NCBI GenBank assembly: GCA_964017155.1
Contig: OZ024857.1
Location: 36,063,141-36,127,140, forward strand
Direction: 5' to 3'
DNA from: Oasisia sp. SBJ-2009
Taxonomy: Eukaryota > Annelida > Polychaeta > Sabellida > Siboglinidae
DNA length: 64,000 nucleotides
Part shown: positions 20,281 through 32,925 of the stretch, piece after piece
Position numbering within the stretch: the stretch's first letter is position 1
Layout: each line of letters starts with the position of its first letter
Program-made: the position numbers and the translations under genes
The notes under the pieces: model-generated
Seen by the model: only the letters and a program-made list of their open reading frames with translations
Told to the model about the DNA's origin: nothing
The model's database searches: none

Positions 20281-23200
20281 GTCAGTTAATTTCTAATCAA
20301 TTTTAAAGGCAAGACAAGACAACATTAGACACTTTTCATGACATGACATATTTATTTAATTATAGTTAAACAAATACACTTAACAAAGAGGTCACCCAGA
20401 CGGTACCACAGTGGTAAGCCACAGACTGTGTAAACCTACAAGCACCACTAAGTAATTCTCCACAGCAACAATGTCGGCCATTCTGCCATACAGATGCAAC
20501 ATTTCAACCCCCCACAAGTGGCTGCAGAATTGTCTCGACCATAGGTATATGACTAAATAAACATCAGTATTTTAGATATGTTGTCACTGCTGCTGGACAT
20601 TTAACCTTTTAAAATAAGCAGTGTAGATATGTGAACTTTGTTGCAGTCTCTTCAATTCACAAAACAGACATCAAATGGCAGAATGACTGAGAATGTGTGC
20701 AATTACACAAGATTGTCACTTCAAACGGTTCAACACAATTTAGCATTCTCCCCTGGGAAAGCACCCAGCCCCACCCAATTCTTTCCCATCCACATTTAGA
20801 CTGGCAGATCCATCACAGAAAGCGCTGCTATTTGCGCCACGCAATGCGCGTGTTCTCGTTTGTAGAAGTCTGCAGGTGGAATACGTGTTTAATGACCAAA
20901 CAACCGGGGGCGATCACTGAGGATTGTGACGCTGCCATGTATCGGATGCAGCGTCGCCCGACATGCTCCGAATGTTCACAAACAAACCGCACTATTCAGG
21001 CGGCATAACCGCCGGCACGGCTCGCCAGCTGGTGTACGTCACGTCACAAACGCCCTAATATTACACCTGGGAGCAATCCCCACAATCCCTGCCAGCCTGC
21101 CCTGCCCTACTTGTCTACATTTCCCTTCCCTGTCGACACCGCCGGCGAAACACGGCACAGCTCTTTCATGGGCGGCACACGCATGCACCTACGCACGCAT
21201 CTATGCATGCACGGAGATATAACGTGAACATGCACAATACTGACAACAAGTCACCGGTATTTCAAGACAACCAATCACACTGTGTGTCCTCGGCACACCC
21301 TGGTACTACGCACCAGTATTACACATCACGATAATCACATTGCCAGACCACGGCAGACCCTTTCCCTGCCTTTCAACAATGTTCCCGTTTCTGGTTCCTT
21401 CCCTCCTGGTCCTGGCCCACGCACTTGGCTTCCGGCGGAAACCTCTACGATCTGCCAGCAGTCCACAAATAGATAGATCCGTGTCACACCCTACTCGTGT
21501 AGAGATGCTAACGCATTTCAGAAGGTTGTGAATTTCGTGCCAATATCGTAACAGCGATTTACACGTGGCATGGATGATATGTGCCAATCTACGGCTAACC
21601 AAACGCACATGGACCCCACCCAGGCGCGATGCACCAAATTGCTTGATTATCTAATTTTATCCACGCACACACGTGGGACTGCTGAAATATCTCGCATGCC
21701 GCCGGGTCAACATATTTCTGGTGTTTTTGTTCTCAGGAAGGCGGGTGGGTGCCCTTCTTGGAAACCGCCCAACCAACTTAACGGCCTAATTGGTTGTACC
21801 CTCGAGAATCAACGCACGTGATCGCGCGGCTGTAGTAACCCACACGTAGTACGGCGGTGTGTGTGCAATAGCGCTACTCCTTTCAAGGGTCTGCCGGCAA
21901 AATATTTACAATATTACATACACACATACTTACATACATTGAATGTAAAGTAACCGGAGCCTATAATAATTTACACCAATATTAAATAACATGCAGAAAG
22001 AGCATCACAATACTTCACCACAGCGTAGATGCTGCCTAATCGCTCCATAATAGTTCAACATCTCCCAGTCAATCTCGGCACACGCTATCGTCAATATCAT
22101 ATTGACAGATAAATGAGGTAATCTGATTGTGCAGGGACAGTCGGTTTGCGAATGTTTCATTCAACAATTGATCAAATAACTACAAGTTTTTAGGGTTATT
22201 AATTGTTTTTTATGGTGAGGGTGAATCGAGTTTGGAAGTCATGCACAAACCTAACCTCGCAAACCAATATTTTTAAGAGTAGCCAATTCTCGCTGCAAAT
22301 TCGATTGATTGAATGTTTGTCAAACATGGTGAATGTTGGGTAGATGTTAGAATATAGACATGTACAACATGGACCAAAGCTAACCTCATATGGTGATGCA
22401 TCCCACACCTAATTCTTACCAGGTGAGAAAAAAAAACCTGGCCATGTCAGTTTTCATTAGGGCCCAGGTGGCAGTTGGGCAGTGGAAAAAAATCACAAAA
22501 ATGTGGGGTCATATTTACATGCTTCAATGGGATGTCAATCAAATCTTAAGGAACTTCATCTCATGTTCCAAGTTTCGCCTGAATGGTGCTAATAAGATGC
22601 AGTGACAGGTTTATTAGTGGGTTATTCCCACAAGGAAGAGAATGGTAAGAAAACAGCCCTAAATCAAGTTTGGTCGTACACTTCTTTACTGTTGATATCT
22701 GAAAAACGGCATTGCGCCGAATTTTACCCTTTACGTTAAGCAACTTTGCGAGAAAACAACGATAGTTTATCTTTCAACAAAATAGAATAACCAGTTTTGT
22801 GATGGTTGTTATAATTTGTCCTTGCTGACTAGACAACACATCACCATGGAAACATCTCCTGTATGGTTCAGGTTTACGATATTTAGTGCGAGATGATAAA
22901 TCACGAAGGGGGCTAAGGACCAGCTGTTTCACATTATGGCTGCCGTTTCCTTGCCTCGATATCATGCAAGTGCACACAACACTCCGGAAATATTCCAGGG
23001 AAGATATCAGCTTCCCCAATTCAATGAAACAACATGTGTGAATTTCATTCTGACAAACCATTAGCACATACTACAACACTTCCTTGATGTTCGTGTGATT
23101 GACAGCTGCTACTACGTTCGGTCTAAAAAGTACACACAAAAACTGTAAATCTGTCTTGACCTCATTTCACATCAGAATTTTTTACGTATTACCGAGGTTA

Positions 23201-23671
23201 ATGGGACAATTTGGTTGGGTCATTCAATGCAGGTCTTTGAGTTGAGAGCAAAAGGCCATCATTTTGATGGCCCAGCTACTTTTCAGAAAGTTCACACAAA
23301 GGTGTTAAAAAAAAAAGGTGTGGCGGGGCCAAGTTCACCTGAGAACGCAGCGAGTTACAGTGACCTTGGCTGCGGGCGTATTCTATAAATGTCAGATGAC
23401 CTAAATTCTCAATGCTTGATCGTACTGGAATGGGTTGTGTGGATTAAACTATTAAATAACTATTAAGATGGCACAGTGCTGTAATCACCAACTACAAGAA
23501 TAAATGTCTGTAGTGGAATCTTTCGACACCCATAGTATGTCACATCGTAAATAAAACGTAACCATGCGTAAAATGGCTGCTCTTTGATCACACAAAAGTC
23601 ACAGAACGACAGAACGAGCACATAACAAGATAACATGTTTAAATATTGTACAATTTGATATGGCACATTTT

Positions 23672-23703
<32 letters not shown>

Positions 23704-24880
23704 CGGGCAATCAAAAAAACAAGTTTTGATAGTCGCATTCTGAAAACTAAACTTACAAACGGGACTGCTGGATCGAGAGCTGTGGCGCACTTTGGCCGAG
23801 ATCAGTGTTAATTGTGAGAGCGATGCGGAAATGTTATCGTACGAGTCCCCTCCCCTCTCCCAGGTGCGTTCCCGTTCCCGGAATGCCCTCGAGAGAGAGA
23901 GAGGCATCCCAGTTGGGATAAGTTTCACTCGACTACTCCCACGCACTGGGGATCGGAACTAACTCCGCAAGCATCCCATCAAATACGCCAGTGTACCGCG
24001 GTACGCGATATCTTCCCAGGTGAATTCTTCCAGTGTTTTCGACTTAAGTGTTTTTGACTTAACGGGAGAAACTCGAAAGATGACGATGCATCGACAAACC
24101 GTTACGGAAACTGCATAAAATTACTGATACCTGCTTGTTATACAGCTGCCAATTAAAAACAGTCTCTAAGAACTGTGTAAACTTCAATAATAACACCCTC
24201 CGTTGTAATAAACATTCAAATATAATTTGATATGAACACCTCATATCGTATCGGAGGGATGGCTAGATCCCCCGTGTCCTGAGGCCCATTCCGAGTAACT
24301 CATCCTATCACATTCCCTTTTCACCCAGTTTACCATCTTGTTAGATACAACAGAAGACACTGGTGTTTCACGCAGGCGTCAGGTGCAAGACACCAACCAA
24401 ACGGCCGGACTCACGTCCACACTGCAACATTATCTCGTACAACCCTTCTGTTTGGTTGGTCAATAATAGACTTATCAACGTCTTATGTTAAATGCGCCTT
24501 GAATTCTTTAAAACATGCAACAAAAACCTTAATTTGACCGAAAAACGTCTCATTTCCATTACAATCGTGCTTCAAAACGTCGGTTTCTAATTCCATTTTT
24601 TAGAGACATTACTACATGGACACAATGACCTCCCTGCAGCTCTTCTACCTGTTGTGTACAGCCATGTATCGTAACAATTTAGCAAATATAGCAGAACTCT
24701 GATGACAAATACATACAATATCCACTGTGACAATAGTAATGTTATACCACAATTGTTGACTTAATTAACCTATGATTTGTCGCCAACATCAATTGAGCCA
24801 CGCAGTGTGCAACGTTCCCACACATGATACCTGCCCACGTACATTCACTCGATCTCAAACAATTACATAAGTCCCTAACA
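20281..24880. other. Convergent intergenic stretch; may include the zinc-finger 3' UTR
   Basis: No exon or domain recognised on either strand. 20700-21900 is moderately CpG-rich without a believable frame. A (CA)n run lies at 23678-23703. Inverse polyadenylation signals that could serve the zinc-finger gene are TTTATT at 22610-22615 and 20351-20356; neither is close, so the true 3' end is unknown. Confidence 0.5.
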
Positions 24881-27817
24881 TCACGTGTTACTGTGAGGAT
24901 CCCCCTCCATCTCCCTCGGCCTGCTGCTGCCCTCTGGTGGTGGCAGCAGGTCACCCGTATCGTGTGTCACATGCCCACCATGGTCATGTGACGTCTGTGT
25001 TCCACTGTGGTCATGTGACGCCTGTCCTTCGCTGTCACATGATGGTGACATTGCAGCATTGTGTTCGCTGCTATCACTGTTACTCGCCACGCTGCACTTC
25101 TGCAGCGACAACTGAATGTCGCCACCGAGACTATCGCTGCTCAACTGTGATTTCGGCGATGCCGTCGCGTCTGTGCCCCCCGGCATGAGGTCAGAGGTCG
25201 TGCTGCCGCTGCTCGGAAACGACCACGAGTGGCTTTTCTTTGGACTGGGGTATGACTCGGAGCTGTCAATGCTCCAGGGGTAGGGGGAGGACACGAGGCC
25301 GGGGGCTGAAGGGAGGGGCAGCTCGGTGCCTTCGTAGCTCTCGGCACTGGTCTCCGACCAGTTGCGCCCCTTGTGTCCAGTGAGAGTCTCCGACTCGGTG
25401 CTGGTGAGAGAGGTGTGTCTGTAGGGCAACTGGTCCGACTCAAGACTGTCGATGCTGGACAGGGACCGGTTGCGCTGCTTGTTGAGTGCTGTGGCCTGAT
25501 CAATGGAGTCGAGACTCGACATGGACGAGTGACTCGGCGAGCCGCGCCGGCGCCGCGACCAGTGCTTCAGGTGGATGCGCATGTGGCGCGTGATCATGTC
25601 GCGCCGCGGCGCCGCGTACGGACACTGTGGACACTTGTACGGCTTCTCCCCCGTGTGCGTGCGCAGGTGCGTGTGCAGGTGGTCACTGCGACTGAACACC
25701 TGGCTGCAGATGTGGCACTCGTACGGCTTCAGCCCCGTGTGCAGGCGCATGTGGCGCGTGAGCATGTCGCTGCGGGAGAACGCGCGGTTACACACCTTGC
25801 ACAGATGCACCTTGTTGCTGTCCCCGGGGCCCTTGGCCACCACCTCCGAGGGCAGGTGGTTCACCATGTGGTTTGCGAGGTAGTTGTAGGAGGGGAAGGC
25901 CTGGCCACACACCGGACACACGTACGTCTTGTCCTCCGCGCGGCGCTGCTCCTCCACCTTTTCCGTGAACGGGCAGTAGACGATCTTCGACGGGTCCGGC
26001 TTGAGGGCCTTCATGCCGTCCACGGCCATCGGCTGCTGCGGCGTCGACTGCTGTGGTAACTTGAGGTGCTGCTGCTGGAGGCTGCGGTTACACAGCGGCC
26101 ACTGCGGGTGCATGCCCGGGGGCGCTATGTGACTCGAGTGGAAGGGCAAGAAGAGAGAGGGGGGCACGGGGGTGTGGAATGGAGTCACCTGGAGATGGGT
26201 GAAAGACGGGTGCTTCAGCATGCTCGAGAACGGCGGCAATGGCGCGGCGCCCTCTGGCTGCTGGTATGGCAACCGGCTGTGTGAGTCAATCGACTGAGAT
26301 CGTCCGATCTTCTCCAGGTTTGGTTTCTCGGGCTTCCTCTTGCACTTTTTCCCTGAGTTGCCATCCGACGACGCGACACCGCTGTCCTCGTTCCCCGAGC
26401 CCCATTCAAAACCCCGTGACATTCCCCGCTCGCCCTTACAGTCCATGGCCCTCCGTGGCGACCCAACACCAATGTCACAGTTGCTGCCACCTTCAACGTC
26501 TGACTTCTGACTAGTCCGATCGAAGCTCGTACTGCTCGCCAGGTGGCTGGGCGAGTGGAACTGGAACACGTTACGCTGACATCGTGGACTCGCCGAGTGG
26601 GGGAGGAATGGTGACAGACTAAGAAGTGGTGATGCGAACACTGACGTGTCGGATTCAACGTCGAGCACAGAGTCGCTGCTGAACGGCGACGTCGGCTCCG
26701 TTTTAATCATCAGTGCATCCGGCAGCATGACCCCTGGTGGATGCTTGCACATGTCAACCGCCTCGTGTTCGGGCCCTTCTGATTCTGTGCTCACACTGAA
26801 CGTGAAACTGTTGGTCCGCCCAAACTTGCCCCCGGGACTTGGCGTGTCTGGAGGTTGTTTGTCCAGGAAGACGTCATCGTCTGTCGACTGACGCATGCTC
26901 TCCAGACTGCGCTGATATCGCTTCTGCAGGTATTTCTTCACCTTCAGCTGTTTGTTCATCCCCGTGTTCAGCTGTCTCGTTTTCGGCGAGTTAGGACTGG
27001 TGGCGCCATCTTCAGTGTGCGTGCCATCACCCGTGCTCTGAGTTCGACCGAGCGGGTCGTCTTTGGGCTTATTTGAAACAACGGAATCCGAGTGGCGCCG
27101 CAGCCAGTAGGTTTTCGGCGACGACTGATGATCATGGCTCCCTCTGGTGTTCGTCCCGAAGTGCCATATAAACGGCACGACGGGTTTCTCAGTCATGGAT
27201 TCCGATGGAGTCAGATCAGCGCTGTGACTGTGTGTCAGATTGAGCGCACGTGACATGTGTTTTGCCGGTTCGGGCAGCTGCGGGTCAGAGGTCACTTCGA
27301 CCTCCATCGGATCACCGGGGTAGTTCCTCTCCTGCGAGTGAGCAGGCGAGGTGTGCTGGAATGATTCTTGCGACATGTCCATGTGTAGTGCCTCGTCGCC
27401 GGGTTGTGGAAACGACCGCGATGTCGCGTGTCCGGCCCGCCACGCGTGCGGCTGCGTCGCCTTCTCGATCTCATAGATGGCGCTGTCGGAATTCGTCCGC
27501 TGCTTTTTCGCGTTCTTTGGTATGCTGAGCATGTTCGGAATGGGCCACTCGAATGTGCGCACGGCCGCCTGCACGAACGGCGGCGTGCAGCTGTGTCCGA
27601 ACACGTCACGAGGTGGCAGCACCGGGTGTACGACGATATTTGGAATGCTGTGAAGCATGTGCGGTATGCCGGGCATCATCTGGTAGCGATCCTTCGCACT
27701 GACAGCACTAAACTCGGCCCACGATGCGGCACAATGGGCGTTGGGTGGTTGCGCCTCGTTCCACTCGCGAACTCTCTGCTTGGCCGCTTCTCTTTCTCCC
27801 GGTTCCTTGCCCATCAT
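24881..27817 (-). CDS. C2H2 zinc-finger protein, 978 residues, coding part in a single exon
   Basis: Four C2H2 fingers lie at residues about 634-654, 673-693, 701-721 and 729-749. Finger 1 is set apart by an 18-residue linker; fingers 2-4 are joined by TGLKPYE and TGEKPYK linkers and carry [20 protein letters not shown] and RRDMITRH recognition helices. A basic patch SRRRR follows at 754-758. The long arms are Ser/Pro-rich. IKTEPTSP at 371-378 fits the phosphorylation-dependent SUMO motif. The tail (934-954) carries nine-residue SHDH repeats. The role is inferred: sequence-specific nuclear regulator. The family is not recognised; fingers 2-3 resemble EGR-type FSRSD fingers and finger 4 an Ikaros-type one. 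The start is supported by an in-frame TGA 9 nt upstream. The exon is far more GC- and CpG-rich than its flanks. Confidence 0.93.
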   Translation of the reverse strand: MMGKEPGEREAAKQRVREWNEAQPPNAHCAASWAEFSAVSAKDRYQMMPGIPHMLHSIPNIVVHPVLPPRDVFGHSCTPPFVQAAVRTFEWPIPNMLSIPKNAKKQRTNSDSAIYEIEKATQPHAWRAGHATSRSFPQPGDEALHMDMSQESFQHTSPAHSQERNYPGDPMEVEVTSDPQLPEPAKHMSRALNLTHSHSADLTPSESMTEKPVVPFIWHFGTNTRGSHDHQSSPKTYWLRRHSDSVVSNKPKDDPLGRTQSTGDGTHTEDGATSPNSPKTRQLNTGMNKQLKVKKYLQKRYQRSLESMRQSTDDDVFLDKQPPDTPSPGGKFGRTNSFTFSVSTESEGPEHEAVDMCKHPPGVMLPDALMIKTEPTSPFSSDSVLDVESDTSVFASPLLSLSPFLPHSASPRCQRNVFQFHSPSHLASSTSFDRTSQKSDVEGGSNCDIGVGSPRRAMDCKGERGMSRGFEWGSGNEDSGVASSDGNSGKKCKRKPEKPNLEKIGRSQSIDSHSRLPYQQPEGAAPLPPFSSMLKHPSFTHLQVTPFHTPVPPSLFLPFHSSHIAPPGMHPQWPLCNRSLQQQHLKLPQQSTPQQPMAVDGMKALKPDPSKIVYCPFTEKVEEQRRAEDKTYVCPVCGQAFPSYNYLANHMVNHLPSEVVAKGPGDSNKVHLCKVCNRAFSRSDMLTRHMRLHTGLKPYECHICSQVFSRSDHLHTHLRTHTGEKPYKCPQCPYAAPRRDMITRHMRIHLKHWSRRRRGSPSHSSMSSLDSIDQATALNKQRNRSLSSIDSLESDQLPYRHTSLTSTESETLTGHKGRNWSETSAESYEGTELPLPSAPGLVSSPYPWSIDSSESYPSPKKSHSWSFPSSGSTTSDLMPGGTDATASPKSQLSSDSLGGDIQLSLQKCSVASNSDSSEHNAAMSPSCDSEGQASHDHSGTQTSHDHGGHVTHDTGDLLPPPEGSSRPREMEGDPHSNT
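24927..24940 (-). promoter_or_regulatory. CTCF-like site CCACCAGAGGGCAG
   Basis: Near-perfect CTCF core on the - strand, inside the last 20 codons of the zinc-finger gene. Confidence 0.4.
24984..25037 (-). repeat. 27-bp coding repeat in the zinc-finger tail
   Basis: GGTCATGTGACG recurs at a 27-bp spacing (TCATGTGACG at 24984 and 25011) and keeps the frame, giving the SHDHSGTQT and SHDHGGHVT units. A third partial copy lies toward 24965. Confidence 0.7.
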
Positions 27818-27964
27818 TATGACTCAAGTTCAAGGCCACCTCACTAAGGTGAGACGAGGACGCGAGTCAGGCTGACTTGTCGGAGCGCTCCCCGTTGGCT
27901 GTGCTCCGCGTCCACTAGGGGGCATCGCTGCAGGCGATCCACGGCAGGTCACTGCGGAGGTAGC
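27818..27964 (-). other. Probable 5' UTR part of the zinc-finger exon, bounded by a 3' splice site
   Basis: On the - strand CCCTGTGTTTCAG ends at 27965, a good acceptor, so the exon probably starts at 27964 with upstream non-coding exons beyond. A weaker acceptor-like CTCACCTTAG lies nearer, at about 27853. There is no in-frame ATG between the TGA and the chosen start. Confidence 0.5.
27912..27924 (+). promoter_or_regulatory. CTCF-like site CCACTAGGGGGCA
   Basis: Close match to the animal CTCF core CCA(C/G)(C/T)AG(G/A)GGGC. It lies in the presumed 5' UTR of the zinc-finger gene. Binding is not shown by sequence. Confidence 0.4.
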
Positions 27965-27989
27965 CTGAAACACAGGGTAGAGGGTCAGG

Positions 27990-28250
27990 GACATGTGGGT
28001 AGGCAGTCCTGTAAGGCATGTAACTATCGTGATGGGTAGGGTTTATGATTAACTCAAGATGAGTAAGTCATATCATTTAAACACGAGAGGTAGATACCAT
28101 TAATCACTGTGCATAAGTCATATCATGACAGGTAAGTCATAATATTCAGTCATAACTTGTAAGTCAAATTGTGACAGTCAGGTGACATTATTAAGGCATG
28201 ATTACTCAGTTGCGACATCTAAGTGGCATCATTCATAATCACAGGTAAGT
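27990..28250 (+). repeat. Decayed repeats around GTAAGTCA
   Basis: GTAAGTCATATCAT-like words recur about every 30-40 bp (near 28060, 28107, 28130, 28160, 28234). They are too diverged to set a unit. Confidence 0.4.
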
Positions 28251-28750
28251 CAAGGCACACTGACATGTGCAGACCTAGTTCGTACACCATCTTGATTTCG
28301 TTGGGAAAATGTTGCAATTATGTCGCCACAATGCAAGTACTCCACGTAGATTACTTGTGTACACAATTGGTATGTCTACCATTACCAAACATACACACTA
28401 CCATTACCAAACATGCATACTACCACACACAGCAAGCCACACAGGCACAGTAATTAAAGAAACATCCACGTCATCGTTAAAATGACCTTCGCTGAATGTT
28501 TAATTACTTATCATGAGCGCATTCATAGAGTCACGTCTCCTATTTTTTGGGGGACTATCTTTGCATCAAAATATGCAGACATGAATAAACCAGACGCGTG
28601 CACCGGACCAACCACGCCCCCCAGGCGGCCTTCAGAACTTTCTGGACCACTCAAAACAACAGTAGCTGTACGAATGGCCAACAAAAGGATGACAAATGTT
28701 ATCCACATCTTTATGTACACCCGTTCAGCCATTGAGTGACTCGGGTGGTT

Positions 28751-29060
28751 TATTGACGTTGATAAGATCACTGCGTCTAGACCTTACGTTACGTCCCGAT
28801 AACACCTAATGAGAACCCTAGTTGAGACCGCAGAGACACTTGCCTCTGATTGGTTGCAGCCCCAATACACCAATGCGGGAACAATCAATGGGCTTTAAGC
28901 CGTCCAGGGACAGTGTAAAAACGTGGCAGAAACGTCATGACGTCGCCTGATTGACAGCCCAGCCAGTCCGCCGTTGACAATGAAATTATCACAGACAATC
29001 ATTACCTGCGGTTAATTGTTGTCAGGTGACAGACCCCCTGTGCGGTTGCTATTGACAGTG
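28751..29060 (-). promoter_or_regulatory. Possible promoter region of the zinc-finger gene
   Basis: On the - strand a CCAAT box in CAACCAATCAG lies at about 28848-28858, and a CGTCATGACGTC motif lies near 28933. A donor-like AC/GTAAGG on the - strand at about 28788 could end a short non-coding exon spliced to 27964. No TATA box is evident. This is inference from motifs and distance. Confidence 0.25.
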
Positions 29061-29206
29061 ATAATATTACACGTACACGAGGCGGTGTAGTCGTTCCTAG
29101 TAAAGGCGGCCAATTTAACTGATTACATCTGGGTATGACAGCGGAATGATGGATTGCCTGCTATTTCGATCTTCCCCTAAAACATCTGCCCCTTTGTGTG
29201 GGAGCA

Positions 29207-29217
29207 GGTTCGACACC
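29207..29217 (+). mobile_element. Isolated B-box GGTTCGACACC, possible tRNA-derived SINE relic
   Basis: A good RNA polymerase III B-box, but no clear A-box or cloverleaf upstream, so not a tRNA gene. Confidence 0.2.
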
Positions 29218-29300
29218 CAGGGAAGTCCGTCTTGAGTTTCCCTGCAGGTAGACAGGGTTGTTGTGTCACAGGTGACGCAGACAGTAAACATCCAACCTGT

Positions 29301-32260
29301 CTCCAACTTGTACGTGACAAACTGGGGTAGAGTTCAGGGTGGAGGGTGCAGGGGGTGCAAGAGGTGAGGGCGGTTACTCAGTGTCCCATTACTCACACCA
29401 CCTGCGCCACTGACAGGCCGACTTAATAACAAAGTATAGGTAGACCATTAAAAATAAAATTTGGAATTAATAAGTAATTTAATACTGTCTCATTTGTCTT
29501 GTGGTAATATGGTATAGGAGTGACTGTCATACTTGCGTCATTAGTCATCTTACAGAACTAGTTACTTAACCTGCTACATCAAACATATCTAACTGATTGT
29601 GGTAGGATTACAGCTCACCCAACTTTGCCACGGATCTGTATAAGTTTATTATTTGTTTTTAAATTGAAGAGACTCAGTGGTATGGTAAACTTGGGTCAGT
29701 TGTAACTATGCCACAATCAGTATAAAAAGTATATGTGTGTGTATATATATATATGTATATTTAATATATATTTATATATATATATATATACTTCTAACTG
29801 CTCCATACATTAGCTAAATATGCATAGCCAACCACCGTAGGTACACTGCTGTTTTAAGCAGACCAAATTCAGTTTGCAAAGTTCTGTCCTCTGCTTGCAT
29901 AAACACTAAAGAGTGAAGTCAATTCTTTCAACCATAAACAAATGCATAATGGTGGACATAGTTTAAACTATTCACATACCTTATATATCTGAACACGAAA
30001 GAAGCTTATTCATGTAGACTAAACCATCTTTGTAAGCCTATCATTCTCGGGCAAAACAGTAGAGTTGCAATCATACGGTACTGATACATTAAGTGCCACG
30101 TCTATGTGGTAGATGCCTTCCCTTTGCTTTCACGTCGCCAGTTCGACTGCCCTGAGGGGTCCATTACCTCACAATACACAACCTTGTCATTAACTGGCTC
30201 GCTCACAATAACCGTTACGCAGTCGCCTACACATCACTAACTTTGAGACACATACCGACAACATCTTAGGGCGACGTTTATTTACGTTTTTCGTTTCGCC
30301 GTTTCATTGTCGCTACAGCGCGTAGGTGTGAACAGCGCAATGTAAGATGGCTGTGGAGTAGAAGTGTGAAACCCACACCAACACTAAGTGCCCGTAAACA
30401 AATCTGTCTCACCCAGCGTCCCGGCCGGTTCAACCGCGATACATTGGGCGTATTTTTACTGGGCTTTGTGGTGGAAAACTCAAACGTGATAAAAACAACA
30501 TTGCAAATAGTGTACTAGGTACAGAAAGGTGGTGATTTGGTACAGAAAGGTGATGACTAATGCCGAGGGACTATAACTGTGTCACACAAGTACATCATCT
30601 ACTTCATAGTAAAACTGTCGCAGACTGCATCGGTGTGCAGTAGTTTTATATAGAGTGTAACTGATGTTTTTCATACATATGATCAATATTATCGTTATAA
30701 ATATAAGATGTGTGAATCACATAGACATCATAAATATTTATTCAAAACTGTAAATAACAATTTATAGTTCCGGTAAGAACCTTCATTGTTTATTGTAATG
30801 TATTTATATTATTTGCAAACACTCCTGGTTCTATTTTAGGAGATGTTTTATCTAAATAAATTTAATTTGACTAGTTACAACTGACAGCCTTTATTACTAG
30901 TAGTAGCATCAATATTACATAATTTTCAAATGTGACATTTTTATATGCATGATAAACATGATGTTCCTTCTATATGCAATGAATATTTTAGTCATAAACA
31001 CAAGAAGATGTGTATAATGTCAACATCTGTGTTCCAAAGTATAAATAACAATGTACAGTTAAGTGTAAATAGAAATATAGAGTTAAACTAAGTAACTACA
31101 TTGTTTATTGTAATGCACATTTATTATTATATTATACAAACACTATCAATTATATTTTTATTGTTTTGTTTAAATAAACTTCATCTGATTTATTGACTAG
31201 AGCACTGTGTTGTTAAATTATCCATAAATGAGTCAAATTTTGGCGTCCATTGTTTATTGTTAGTTACCTGCTTAATTTTAGATATTATATCATATCAGTT
31301 TTGGTTACCAGTTATGAAGTATCGTAAAAACATCAACTTGAACAGCATTTAACTAGGCCAAAGTTCAGTCGGAACATCACAATATATGCTTAATGAACAT
31401 TAATTTTACACATACAAGTATCTAGTTAAAAGAGGCTAACGTCTGGAAACACACAGTTGTCAATTTCAACGCCAATTAAAACTGCCATCATTATACACTG
31501 TCTAAACCAGCTGGAGCAGACACTGCAGCCACAGAATGACAACAAAAAGAGTAAATTATTAATCAGGAATTTTGTGTCACTTTGTAGAGTCAAGCTGTGG
31601 ACAGTTCTAAGAAACTGTAAAATAAATAGCTTACGCTGGACCGAAAAGCTTTGCAGCTGATTTATCTGTGTCGCTAAAAAGGAAGCTTTAAAGATCCTTT
31701 GCCCTTTCAAAGCTTTTTCTGTGGAACGACCTTTCCCAGAGCAAAAAATAACGATTTAGTACTCGGCAGAAAGTAATAATTTATTGGCATTCTTGCAAAA
31801 TTTCCAAATCTTTGTTAGCAGAATTCGTGACAACGTCAACAGCGATTGTGGTTGGTTATAATGCAAGTTGAAGTTTCGCAATACCTCGCTTTGACCAAAA
31901 TAACACGGGCACAAAGGTTATATAGATATCAATATGCGTACCTTTTTCAACAAACAGCCAAAAAAAGCAACTCTCGATAACACTACTGTCAGTGTCTTTA
32001 TCAGGCATGTGTTTTTACCTGTGTCCTACTCTACTTTTCAGTAATCTTTGTTGGGTCATTCACCTGCGGTAGACATTCAAGTGGGGGCGGAGCTTTGACC
32101 ACGCAAAATAAGTCAAGGTGACTGATTTTACCCCAGGCATATAACCTTGACTGCACGGAGTGGTGGTGTAATAACTTTGATATCTCGTAGGTTGGATGGA
32201 CAATCTGACATTACGTCTATATTTGGAAGTCTGCGTCACCTGTGTCAGGTACGACCAGGT
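29301..32260. other. AT-rich non-coding DNA
   Basis: No supported gene. (TA)n tracts occur at 29740-29790. A GTGGTAGATGCC...AGTTCGACTGCC pair near 30100-30160 looks like a SINE head. 30680-30880 and 30975-31205 are diverged copies sharing TTGTTTATTGTAATG and TAAATAAA(T/C)TT words. Confidence 0.5.
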
Positions 32261-32583
32261 AGTGACAAGTCACACCAAGTTCGACCAGATGTGACCAGGT
32301 ACCACTACATCAGCTCACCACTGTGACAACTTACCACCTGCATCTTAACTCACCATTGCCACCAACCCACATCACATCACAGGCAACAACTCACCATCAC
32401 AAATGATAACAAACACTCCCCACGACAACTCACCATTTTGACAACTCATCACCATAGCAACTCACCACTTACAACTTACCACCCGCACAATTCATTCAAC
32501 ACTATCACAATTCGCCACTTTTACAACTTACCACCCTCACAACTCATCACCACAAAAACTCACCACCATGATAACTCATGAGC

Positions 32584-32785
32584 ATAACTCACCATCACAA
32601 TAACTCACCATCACAATAACTCACCATCACAATAACTCGCCATCACGATAACTCACCATCACGATAACTCATCATCACAATAACTCACCATCACGATGAC
32701 TCACCATCACAATAACTCACCATCACAATAACTCACCATCACAATAACTCACCATCACAATAACTCACCATCACAATAACTCACT
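32584..32785 (+). repeat. 16-bp tandem array (ATAACTCACCATCACA)
   Basis: About 12 copies with A/G changes in CACAATAA and CACGATAA. The array is set in a wider zone (32300-32925) of looser ACTCACCACCAC-type repeats. Confidence 0.9.
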
Positions 32786-32925
32786 ACCACAACTCACCAC
32801 CACGACAACTCACCACTTACAACTTACCACCCTCACAACTCATCACCACAAAAACTCACCACCATGATAACTCAAGGGCATAACTCACCATCACAATAAT
32901 TCACCACCACGATAACTCACCTGTG

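Noticed and set aside
25373..26059. 228-codon + strand frame
   Set aside because: Antisense shadow of the GC-rich zinc-finger exon; the - strand has the real C2H2 fingers.
30100..30165. tRNA gene
   Set aside because: Box-like words are present but no acceptor stem or cloverleaf can be drawn.
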